From NCBI RefSeq assembly GCF_026344135.1, contig NZ_JAPKNA010000002.1:558001-622000 (forward strand): a DNA stretch of 64,000 nucleotides, given 5' to 3'. The stretch comes from Alcaligenes parafaecalis (GTDB taxonomy: Bacteria > Pseudomonadota > Gammaproteobacteria > Burkholderiales > Burkholderiaceae_B). Numbering within the stretch: position 1 is the stretch's first letter; each line of letters starts with the position of its first letter. Below, in pieces: positions 51,360 to 59,202 of this stretch. The position numbers and the translations under genes are program-made. Below the pieces are notes generated by a model that saw only the letters and a list, made by a program, of their open reading frames with translations, ran no database searches and had not been told where the DNA came from.

Positions 51360-51385
51360 GCCGGTTCTTGACCCGGCTTGTTTTT
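51358..51385 (+). terminator. Possible partial terminator between alcohol dehydrogenase gene and phnX
   Basis: AAGCCGG (51358-51364) pairs with CCGGCTT (51373-51379), followed by G and five Ts. The stem is short, so it may only reduce read-through into phnX, lowering its expression relative to the upstream genes. Confidence 0.5.
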
Positions 51386-51405
51386 AGGACTGAAGGTTGC
51401 AAACA

Positions 51406-52248
51406 ATGACTCAGAATTTCAATGCGCTCAATACGCTGATGTCGGACAAGGTCGAAGCCGTTATTTTTGACTGGGCAGGCACGCTGGTCGATTTCAGCTC
51501 CTTGGCACCGACGCAGATTTTTGTAGATGCCTTTGCCACTTTTGGCATTCAAATCAGCCTGGAGCAGGCCCGCGGCCCGATGGGCTTGTCCAAGCGTGAT
51601 CACATCCGTACCTTGCTGGCTACCGAGTCGATTCAGGATCAGTGGTTGGCCCAGTTCGAGCGTGCTTCTACCGATGCCGACATTGACGCTATTTACGAGC
51701 GTTTCATGCCTATGCAGATCGAGAAAGTAGCGGAATATTCGGCCCCCATTGAAGGCGCTGCGGCAGTGCTTGAAGAGTTGCGTGCCAAGGGCATCAAAAT
51801 TGGTTCTTGCTCGGGCTACCCGCGTCAGGTGCTGGATGTGCTGTTGCCTGTCGCTGCCAGCCAGGGCATTGCACCAGACTGCATTATTGCGGGTGACGAG
51901 TTGCCTGCCGGTGGTCGCCCCGGCCCGTTCATGGCACTGGCCAATGTGCTGGCTCTGGGTGTGGGTGATGTTCGCCGTTGCATCAAAGTGGACGATACCG
52001 TGCCGGGTATTGAGGAAGGCCGCCGTGCCGGTATGTGGACGGTAGGGTTGAGCCTGTCGGGCAATGAAGTGGGTCTGTCTCTGGACGAGCTGGCTCAAAC
52101 TGATCCGGCAGAAGTACAAGCACGTGTCGAGCGTGCCAGCGAGCGTTTGCGTCAGTCTGGTGCTCATTACGTGATTGAAACCGTGGCCGATTTCCCGGCT
52201 GTGGTGCTGGCGATCCAGGCACGTCTGGCGCAAGGCGAGACACCCTGA
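51406..52248 (+). CDS. phnX: Phosphonoacetaldehyde hydrolase (phosphonatase)
   Basis: A 280-residue HAD-superfamily enzyme that splits phosphonoacetaldehyde into acetaldehyde and phosphate. The nucleophile is Asp22 in VIFDWAGTLVDF, with the alanine two residues later that marks phosphonatase. The Schiff-base lysine is Lys63 in GPMGLSKRDHIRTLL. Further blocks are IKIGSCSGYPRQVLDVLL and CIKVDDTVPGIEEGRRAGMWTVG. The start at 51406 has AAGG nine bases upstream. It is the last gene of the phosphonate operon and is followed by a strong terminator. Confidence 0.95.
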   Translation: MTQNFNALNTLMSDKVEAVIFDWAGTLVDFSSLAPTQIFVDAFATFGIQISLEQARGPMGLSKRDHIRTLLATESIQDQWLAQFERASTDADIDAIYERFMPMQIEKVAEYSAPIEGAAAVLEELRAKGIKIGSCSGYPRQVLDVLLPVAASQGIAPDCIIAGDELPAGGRPGPFMALANVLALGVGDVRRCIKVDDTVPGIEEGRRAGMWTVGLSLSGNEVGLSLDELAQTDPAEVQARVERASERLRQSGAHYVIETVADFPAVVLAIQARLAQGETP

Positions 52249-52280
52249 TTCTGTGGGGGCATTGAATCAGGCCTGGTAAG

Positions 52281-52310
52281 AAGGGCGGGGTGACAAACCC
52301 CGCCCTTTTT
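52281..52310. terminator. Intrinsic terminator after phnX
   Basis: AAGGGCGGGG (52281-52290) pairs perfectly with CCCCGCCCTT (52298-52307) across loop TGACAAA, followed by Ts. It lies between the convergent phnX and LysR genes. Confidence 0.9.
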
Positions 52311-52324
52311 GCTGCCTGCTTGTT

Positions 52325-53218
52325 TCAGGCGGCAGTACTGGCGACGGACAGGGCACTTTGATGGTGAGCAATCGCATCAAAAAAAGCGGCTACCAAACGT
52401 GACTCCCGGCGCTCGTGCAAACAGCAGACGTGAATCTGCGTCCAGACCGGCTCGTTTTGAATACGCACCACACGCAAGCGTGGATCCGGCACGTATTCAG
52501 ATTCGGAGACCGTGCCCACACCCAGGCCACGAATCACGGATTCGCGCAGGGCTTCGCGGCTGCCTATCTCCATGGCCACATCCACCTTGATCTTGCGCTC
52601 GTGCAAGGCGTCTTCCAATGCTTTGCGGGTTGTGGAGCCTTCTTCGCGCATCAGCAAGGGTTCACCCGCCAGCTCATCCAGCGCAATGGTCTCGCGTCGG
52701 GCAAAGGGATGATCATGGCGCACAAAAGCAATGACCGGGTAACGGGCGTAGGGCTGCATGTAGTAACGGCGCTGTGGCTGGCAACTGGCGACCACGCCTA
52801 CATCGCAGATGTATTGGTCCAGATCGTCCAGCACTAATTCCGAGTTGCCCAGTTTGACGGATAGCTTGATGCGCGGATACACCGCATGAAAGGATTCGAT
52901 CAGCTCGGTGACGTGATAGGGGCTGACTGCACCCAGCTTCAAGGTGCCGTAGTGCAGTTTGCCGCTGCCACCCAGCATTTGACGCATGTCGGATTCCAGC
53001 GAGATCATGCGCCTGGCCATGGGCAGCATTTCCAGACCCAGGGTGGACAGTTCTACGCGTCGGCCACGCCGGTGAAACAGCTCGGCTCCATATTCGCGTT
53101 CAATGATTTGAATTTGTGAGCTGAGCGTGGTGTGGCTCATGTTCAAGGCCCGCGCGGCGGCTGAAAAGCCGCCGTGCTGGGCCACCATGACGAAGGCCCG
53201 TATTTGGTTGAGCGTCAT
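52325..53218 (-). CDS. LysR-family regulator flanking the phosphonate operon (copy 2)
   Basis: A 297-residue LysR regulator, convergent to phnX. Helix-turn-helix: AFVMVAQHGGFSAAARALNM and SHTTLSSQIQIIERE. The effector domain contains VAMEIGSREALRESVIRGLG and YHVTELIESFHAVYPRIKL. These match copy 1 at 46697-47581 closely, so the two regulators arose by duplication and bracket the five-gene phosphonate operon. It starts 59 bases after the end of the phospholipase C gene on the same strand, so read-through from that transcript is possible. The effector is unknown. Confidence 0.87.
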   Translation of the reverse strand: MTLNQIRAFVMVAQHGGFSAAARALNMSHTTLSSQIQIIEREYGAELFHRRGRRVELSTLGLEMLPMARRMISLESDMRQMLGGSGKLHYGTLKLGAVSPYHVTELIESFHAVYPRIKLSVKLGNSELVLDDLDQYICDVGVVASCQPQRRYYMQPYARYPVIAFVRHDHPFARRETIALDELAGEPLLMREEGSTTRKALEDALHERKIKVDVAMEIGSREALRESVIRGLGVGTVSESEYVPDPRLRVVRIQNEPVWTQIHVCCLHERRESRLVAAFFDAIAHHQSALSVASTAA

Positions 53219-53277
53219 CGTACTTCTCTAACAGATCTTTCCGGAACGGACCTTGTCATTGTGCCTGGACAGTATGA

Positions 53278-55425
53278 CTAGCGTGCGACACCCATGGCCG
53301 GGTCGCTGATGCCATCCCGGCCAGTTTCCAGGCGACCGGCAAAGCGGCGCTCGAAGGACTCGCCCATGGTGGCGGTGAAGTCGTACCAGTTGCCCGAGAC
53401 TTCCAGCGACCAGCGTGCATCTATTTGCATGCCCGGATCAACGGTGTAGACCCAGGGGCCATCCTCGCGATAGGCGTTGGCTGTCACCGTGACGGTAGCG
53501 GCCTGGTCGCCCATATTCATGATGGTCAGGGACACGGCATTGGCCTTGGGCTCGTAGCACACGCGCACCTCCGGTTTGGGGCCCTGGCGCAGCGCGTGAA
53601 TGTTGCCCTTGAAGTGGCGATGGTAGCCGTTTGGCCCTAACACCCACAGGCTGTAATTGCCCTTGTGATCCGCGTGAATGGTCCAGGCATCCGAGATGAT
53701 CTTGTTGGCTTCCACCGTAAAGCGTCGGGGATATTCCAAGAGCTGGAGCTCGTCGTACACATGGAATACCGTGCCTTGTGCGCCGGTATTGCTGAACGTT
53801 AACCAGACCTGCTCTTTGTCCAGGTCCACATTGGCGCTGGTGTGCAATTGGTAGGGCAGGGCGCGTGAAGGGCGCAGCATTAAATCCTGGCTGGGCATGG
53901 GCTCCGTGCCAACGGGGGGCATGGGTACCTTGCCTGCACTGGCTTGCTGGCGCAGGGTGGCATCGGCTTGGTCACGTGTGGGTGCCGGGCTCAATGCGGG
54001 TTTGGAAGCATTGGGATATTTGAAATCAAAGCAGGAACGCATATCGCCGAAGACGGCGCGGCGCCAGGGGCTGATATTGGGCTCTTGCACACCAAAGCGC
54101 TGCTCCAGAAAGCGCAATACCGAGGTGTGGTCAAACTGTTGGGAGTTGACCCAGCCACCTACGCTCCACGGGGAAATAATCAGGGTAGGCAGACGCGGGC
54201 CAGCCCCGAAAGGGCGGCCATCGGGGGGGAGTTTACGGGAATCCCCATCCGGGGCAGGCATGGTGTAGTACTCATTGGAGACATCCACCGTGGATTTGCC
54301 TTCCAAAGAGCCATCCTGGTTGCGCCAGGGTGGGGCAGGTGGGGGCATGTGGTCAAAGAAGCAGTCGTTCTCGTCGTAGTTCACGATCAGGACTGTCTTG
54401 CTCCAGATTTCTGGCTTCTCGGTAAGAATGTTCAGCAGTCGCTCCAGATACCAGGCTCCCTGGCCGGGCACGCCCATGCTGGGGTGCTCGCTGTAGGGGC
54501 CGGGGGCCACAATCCAGCTAACCTGCGGCAATTGGCCCATTTTGATGTCATCGGCAATGGCTTGCAAAAAGCCACCGTCAGGCATGGTGTTGCCAAAGCC
54601 CTTGTACAGGGGGGAATGGGCTTCCATTTGATGGGAGTATTCGGCAGAAGGCGAGCCCAGCGCGGTCAGCTCCTCGTTGACTTTACGGTAGGAAGCGAAG
54701 GCGACGAGCTGGTTGTTATTGCTGTTGTTGCCGGGGCGGTTATACACCTTCCAGCGCACACCGGCTTCTTGCAGACGTTCCGGATACGTTGTCCAGTCCA
54801 GGCCATCTTCTGACGGGCCCAGGCCTCCCCAGTTGGAGTTGGTTACGCAGGCGCGACCATTCAGATTGGCTCCGTTACTGCCACTCCACAAGAACATGCG
54901 GTTGGTGAAGGTGCCGGTATTGATAGAGGTGTGGTAGGCGTCGCAAACGGTAAAGGCGTTGGCCAGCGACCAGTGAAAGGGCAGATCGGACTCTTTCAGG
55001 TAGCCCATGGCGACATTGGTGTACTTGGCTTTGGGCCAGTCTGCCATGCGGCCGCCGTCCCAGGCTTCTTGCTGGTCGTTCCAGTCGTGTGCGCCGCCGA
55101 CACGCAAGGCGTTGCCTTTGGTCGCATCCAGGTAATAGGGCTGTACCACGCCGTTGGTGCCCTGCTGACGCCAGACCGATTCGCCCGATGCCATAGGGAT
55201 GGTGATGCGGTCGCTAAAACCACGCACGCCCGGCATGGTGCCGTAGTAGTGATCAAAAGAGCGGTTTTCCTGCATCAGGATAATGACGTGTTCCACGTCA
55301 TTAATCGTTCCTGTGGCGTTATTGGCGGGGATAGCCAGCGCCTTTTGAATAGCAGGTGGAAAGGGGCCCAAAGCGGCCGCACTGGCAGCCAGTCGCAGAA
55401 AATTACGACGATTGATGTGAGTCAT
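53278..55425 (-). CDS. Phosphocholine-type phospholipase C, Tat-exported
   Basis: A 715-residue secreted enzyme of the PlcH/PlcN phosphoesterase family. The Tat signal HINRRNFLRLAASAAALG occupies the N-terminus. The catalytic domain has VEHVIILMQENRSFDHYYG and VNYDENDCFFDHMPPPAPP, with metal and nucleophile-region residues such as Glu53 and Asn54. Two C-terminal beta domains (about 520-700) match those found in the Pseudomonas enzymes. It should release phosphocholine from phosphatidylcholine or sphingomyelin. The frame opens at 55494; the ATG at 55423-55425 gives the proper signal peptide. It lies downstream of the lipoprotein and ALP-LamG genes. Confidence 0.92.
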   Translation of the reverse strand: MTHINRRNFLRLAASAAALGPFPPAIQKALAIPANNATGTINDVEHVIILMQENRSFDHYYGTMPGVRGFSDRITIPMASGESVWRQQGTNGVVQPYYLDATKGNALRVGGAHDWNDQQEAWDGGRMADWPKAKYTNVAMGYLKESDLPFHWSLANAFTVCDAYHTSINTGTFTNRMFLWSGSNGANLNGRACVTNSNWGGLGPSEDGLDWTTYPERLQEAGVRWKVYNRPGNNSNNNQLVAFASYRKVNEELTALGSPSAEYSHQMEAHSPLYKGFGNTMPDGGFLQAIADDIKMGQLPQVSWIVAPGPYSEHPSMGVPGQGAWYLERLLNILTEKPEIWSKTVLIVNYDENDCFFDHMPPPAPPWRNQDGSLEGKSTVDVSNEYYTMPAPDGDSRKLPPDGRPFGAGPRLPTLIISPWSVGGWVNSQQFDHTSVLRFLEQRFGVQEPNISPWRRAVFGDMRSCFDFKYPNASKPALSPAPTRDQADATLRQQASAGKVPMPPVGTEPMPSQDLMLRPSRALPYQLHTSANVDLDKEQVWLTFSNTGAQGTVFHVYDELQLLEYPRRFTVEANKIISDAWTIHADHKGNYSLWVLGPNGYHRHFKGNIHALRQGPKPEVRVCYEPKANAVSLTIMNMGDQAATVTVTANAYREDGPWVYTVDPGMQIDARWSLEVSGNWYDFTATMGESFERRFAGRLETGRDGISDPAMGVAR

Positions 55426-55498
55426 GGGGAAAGCCTTGTCGATAAGAGGTTGGAGTGGAGCCAGGCGAGGACATTCGTCGGGCCTGGCTACCATGCGC

Positions 55499-55735
55499 TT
55501 AAGGTGCGCAGTCCAATTGCGAGTTCGGTGTGGGGGGCGTGCCCAAGTCAGTGCCTTGCTCGCCTTGAGAGCCCGTGGCCGGGGGCGTCACAATGGGCAC
55601 TTGCTCGCTACCCGAGCTCCCCGTGCCGGGCGGGGCCTCGGAGTCGCTGGAGTTTCCACTGCTGCAAGCACTTAGCAACAAGGCAGTCATGCCAGCGAGC
55701 AGGGCGTGGCGCACAGTCCGTAAATTCAAAATCAT
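55499..55735 (-). CDS. Small lipoprotein, low complexity
   Basis: A 78-residue protein with a lipoprotein signal ending in ALLLSAC (Cys24). The mature part is a flexible chain rich in Ser, Gly, Pro and Thr with no recognisable domain. It is located 11 bases after the ALP-LamG gene and 73 bases before the phospholipase C gene, all on the same strand, so an operon of three secreted proteins is likely. It may be an accessory or anchoring factor for one of them, but nothing in the sequence shows this. The ribosome-binding site is weak. Confidence 0.65.
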   Translation of the reverse strand: MILNLRTVRHALLAGMTALLLSACSSGNSSDSEAPPGTGSSGSEQVPIVTPPATGSQGEQGTDLGTPPTPNSQLDCAP

Positions 55736-55746
55736 GGTGGGCTCGC

Positions 55747-57993
55747 TTAGTGTGTGCTCAGGCTAGTCAGTGGTTTTTTGGACCAGTAGATGGAGCTCAG
55801 CTCCTGGTTGCTCAGGACGCGGTTCCACATGGCCAGGTCACCAAACATTTGCTGGGTGGGCGGAGCAACAGAGCATTTGCCTACGGTATAGGGAGGCGTG
55901 ACCGAGCCATTGCATTTGTTCATCAGGAACTTGCCGGTGCCATCATCGCCAATGCCCCATTGCGGGAAGGGCGACAGTTTGGAGAGATCAACAGCGCCTG
56001 TGGATTTGTCGGTAGCCACATGCGTGACACGCTCGGTAGAGGGATCAAACACGCGCATATTCATGGTCTTGGCAACCCCGTCGACCGAGAAAGCAATGTG
56101 TACCCACTTACCGACCGGAATCTGGGTGTAAGGGTTGGTCGGGCCGTCGGCACGTACCCCACCCGAGCCAATATTGAATGCAATGCCGCATTGGTTCTGG
56201 CTGCCGCTGCTGAACAAGCCAATGGCGACACCAGCATTGGCGCCGCTGACGTAGTTCTTGTTGGACAAGACGGTGACATTGTTGCGATCAATGCACTTGG
56301 GCACCTGATACCAGAAGCCAATGGTGAATTGCGGGTTGCTGCCCGTGGAGATGTCAAAGCCTTGAGCTGGCGTCATGCGATAGCCTTCCAGACCTTCTTC
56401 GGTGACATAGTTGGTGTCAACCAGCAAGCCATGCGTGCCTGTAAAGGGACCGGGCACGACCAGGCCCGCCGCATTGGGCAGATCTTTGGAGGCGGGGGCC
56501 ATGGTGCTGTTTTTCTGCGCGTCCACAGGTGGCAAATTGGCGCTGAAGGGATAGTAGGAGACCAGGCCATTGAGCAGAGAGGCTTCCAGCGGGACAGGAG
56601 GCAGGTACGAGATAGGCGGGCTGAACAGACTGCGCCAGGCTGCATCGGTGCCTGAACCGGCCTGCACGGTGTAGTCAAACTGGTAGGTGCCCCGGTCAGA
56701 CAGACCAGCGGTGGCCTGGTTATCGGTGTAGCTTTGTGTGCCAGCAGGCAGACGCGAGGCGATCACCTGGCCGTCCCGCAAGATGTCGATAGGGGCATCG
56801 GCGGGTGCTTTCCAGTCCAGTTTGATCGCAACGGTGGAGGAATGATTGTCCAGCACCGTGGCTTGCAGACCCGTGACGGCTTGAGGGCCCAGCAGGCTGC
56901 TGCCATCGAGCTTGTAGTCGGCAGCCGGGGGCAGCTTGTCCAGATACCGCATGATGGTAGGGGCCACATCCACCAGGCTGTTGTACTGATACAGCTCGGG
57001 CAGCGTAGCAGGTACGCTGGCGCCAATACCGTGCTCCCCTGTGTTGACGGCCTGATTGACAGCCAGGAAGGTTGTGGACTGGGGCAGCAACGGCAAGCCA
57101 TTATCCTGGCCGTGTTCGCTCAGGCCATGGTTGCCGGTCACGACTACCAGCCATTCGCGGTCTTTTTGTTTGGCGGCAGCGTCCAGCAGAGTGCCGATTT
57201 CCTTGTCCAGCTTGCTAAGCGTGGCGTTGTAGTCGGGCGATTCAATACCAAAGTCCAGTGCGGCGTCTTTGGCGGAGCGATACTGAACCAGGACCTTGCG
57301 ATAGTCTCCTTCAATCATCTCCAGGGCCTGGCTGGATACGCAGGACAAGGTGACGGTCTGCGGCGAACAGTCGGCCAGCTTATGCAGACGCTCGGCATCG
57401 TGATCGGCCTTGAGCAAGTGTGCCAAGCCTTTGGATGCCACGGCTGCAGCATTCTGTTCGTTTTGCGCGGAGTGGAACAGGCTGTTTTGGCGCAGGACTT
57501 GATCCGGTGCAGTAGACACCACGCCATGGCGGTTGGCCCAGGTTCCGGTTAGCAGGCTGGCCCAACTGGGCATATCCAGATTGGCCTGTTGGCTGGGGGT
57601 ACCGGCGACGCCTCCGCTGTAGGCCAACTGCACATGCAGCTTGGCCAGATTGGGCAGGCTGCCAGCTGCAATGCCTTGCTGCACGGCCTGATAGGTAGCC
57701 CCGTCCAGATTGATGATCAGGGCGTGGCGGGTGCTGGGGGTATCCGGTTTGTCCGGGTTGACGGGTGTTTCGGGTTCAGCTTCCGAGCCGTTGCCTGTGC
57801 CGGACCCGCCACAAGCAGCCAAGGTAGCCGACAGGGTGGCCACCGCAAGGGCTTTGAGCAGGCCGGGTTTGCCAAAAGCAGGGCGGGACAGACCTTGGAA
57901 GGGCTGCACATTGCTGTCTGGATACGAGTTTTCAGAGGGGTAGGGAAAACCGGGCCGCTGGGAGGCGGAGCGGGCCGTGTGCGCATGTCTCAT
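55747..57993 (-). CDS. Lipoprotein with alkaline-phosphatase-like domain and C-terminal LamG domain
   Basis: A 748-residue protein. A hydrophobic stretch ends in SATLAAC (Cys61), a probable lipobox, preceded by an unusually long 40-residue N-terminus. Residues 88-355 resemble the type I phosphodiesterase/alkaline phosphatase fold (HALIINLDGATY, ASLLTGTWANRHGV, VVVTGNHGLSEHGQ). The usual nucleophile position before the Pro is Asp140, not Thr or Ser, and the SDHG metal motif reads GNHG (Asn288), so activity is doubtful. Residues 360-460 are Fn3-like, and about 490-740 form a LamG-type concanavalin domain that may bind glycans. It probably leads an operon with the lipoprotein and phospholipase C genes. 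Confidence 0.75.
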   Translation of the reverse strand: MRHAHTARSASQRPGFPYPSENSYPDSNVQPFQGLSRPAFGKPGLLKALAVATLSATLAACGGSGTGNGSEAEPETPVNPDKPDTPSTRHALIINLDGATYQAVQQGIAAGSLPNLAKLHVQLAYSGGVAGTPSQQANLDMPSWASLLTGTWANRHGVVSTAPDQVLRQNSLFHSAQNEQNAAAVASKGLAHLLKADHDAERLHKLADCSPQTVTLSCVSSQALEMIEGDYRKVLVQYRSAKDAALDFGIESPDYNATLSKLDKEIGTLLDAAAKQKDREWLVVVTGNHGLSEHGQDNGLPLLPQSTTFLAVNQAVNTGEHGIGASVPATLPELYQYNSLVDVAPTIMRYLDKLPPAADYKLDGSSLLGPQAVTGLQATVLDNHSSTVAIKLDWKAPADAPIDILRDGQVIASRLPAGTQSYTDNQATAGLSDRGTYQFDYTVQAGSGTDAAWRSLFSPPISYLPPVPLEASLLNGLVSYYPFSANLPPVDAQKNSTMAPASKDLPNAAGLVVPGPFTGTHGLLVDTNYVTEEGLEGYRMTPAQGFDISTGSNPQFTIGFWYQVPKCIDRNNVTVLSNKNYVSGANAGVAIGLFSSGSQNQCGIAFNIGSGGVRADGPTNPYTQIPVGKWVHIAFSVDGVAKTMNMRVFDPSTERVTHVATDKSTGAVDLSKLSPFPQWGIGDDGTGKFLMNKCNGSVTPPYTVGKCSVAPPTQQMFGDLAMWNRVLSNQELSSIYWSKKPLTSLSTH

Positions 57994-58075
57994 GATTCGA
58001 TAGCCTTGTCACTGATGTTGGGGAAAGGGTCGATCGAATTAGAGCAAGGCAGGATGACGGCCTTGGGTCGATATC

Positions 58076-59020
58076 CTAGACGTTCATCGTCGTTCCTGTG
58101 TGCTTTTTCGGCAGATGCTGCTGTTCCCACCGTTCCAGACGCTCTTGCATGAATTGATGTAGCTGGCGCAGCAGGGGGGTAATTTGCTGCCTTCCGGCCG
58201 CCAGCAAATACAGGGGCGTGCTTTCGCCTTGCCAGTCCTCGCAGATAGCGTGCAGGCGGCCACTGGCAAGGTCCTGGGCCACATCGAAGTAGGATTTGTA
58301 CGCAATGCCTTTGCCCAGCAAAGCCCAGCGTCGGACCACATCCCCATCGTTGGAGACATTCACTGCCCGGACACGAACAAAGGTGGCGGGCTGGCCGCTG
58401 CGCTCGAACTTCCAGCGATCATGCACATCATCCCTCAGCATGAAGCACAGACAGTCGTGCTGCTGCAGTTCCAGAGGGGAGGTGGGGGTGCCGTGCTGCT
58501 TCAAGTAGGAGGGGGCGGCGCACAGGACCCGGCGGTGTGTCGGCGCTAAAGGCAGAGCCACCAGATTGGAGTCTGCCGGATGGCCATAGCGAAAGGCTGC
58601 ATCAATAGGTTCGCTGTAGACATTGGCCAGCCGGTCGGACAGATGCAGACGTATGTCCACGCCCGGATTGGCGTCCTGAAACTCGTTCAACCACGGTAAG
58701 AGTACATTGCGCCCCAGGTCGGATGGTGCGGCCAGCTTCAGTTGGCCACGGGAACCGGGGCCGCCGCTGGCCAGTTGCAGGCTGGCTTGCTGCAGGGCGG
58801 ACAGGGCGGGACGGCATTGGGCCAGAAACACTTCGCCTTCAGAGGTCAGCCGCAAATGGCGGGTGGAGCGCAGAAAAAGCTGCACCCCCACTTCCGCCTC
58901 CAGGCGTTTGAGTGCCGCACTGGCGGCTGCCGGTGTTATGCCCAGACCCCGTGCCGTGGCGGACAGGCTGGCCGTGTCAGCGGTGCGAACAAAAATTTCC
59001 AGATCCTGCAGGGCTTTCAT
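58076..59020 (-). CDS. LysR-family regulator
   Basis: A 314-residue regulator with helix-turn-helix EIFVRTADTASLSATARGLG and PAAASAALKRLEAEVGVQLF, then an effector domain (RLHLSDRLANVYSEPIDAAF, GKGIAYKSYFDVAQDLASG). The sequence type matches the large group that controls neighbouring oxidoreductases. It is divergent from the Old Yellow Enzyme gene, with 182 bases between, so it probably regulates that gene and the MDR gene behind it. The inducer is unknown. Confidence 0.88.
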   Translation of the reverse strand: MKALQDLEIFVRTADTASLSATARGLGITPAAASAALKRLEAEVGVQLFLRSTRHLRLTSEGEVFLAQCRPALSALQQASLQLASGGPGSRGQLKLAAPSDLGRNVLLPWLNEFQDANPGVDIRLHLSDRLANVYSEPIDAAFRYGHPADSNLVALPLAPTHRRVLCAAPSYLKQHGTPTSPLELQQHDCLCFMLRDDVHDRWKFERSGQPATFVRVRAVNVSNDGDVVRRWALLGKGIAYKSYFDVAQDLASGRLHAICEDWQGESTPLYLLAAGRQQITPLLRQLHQFMQERLERWEQQHLPKKHTGTTMNV

Positions 59021-59202
59021 GGCGTGTCTCGCTGGGCTGAGTTCAGAGTTTTTATGCTGAAAAGCGAACTAATAGGATTAATTATGACGCTATTTTCAAA
59101 ATATTTTTGAAGATCGTTTCAAGCAAAGGCCTGTTTTTCTAAAGAGTCTGAAAAGGCACACTGTGATCCACATTTTCATTTTTTTGATGAGGCACACGAA
59201 TC

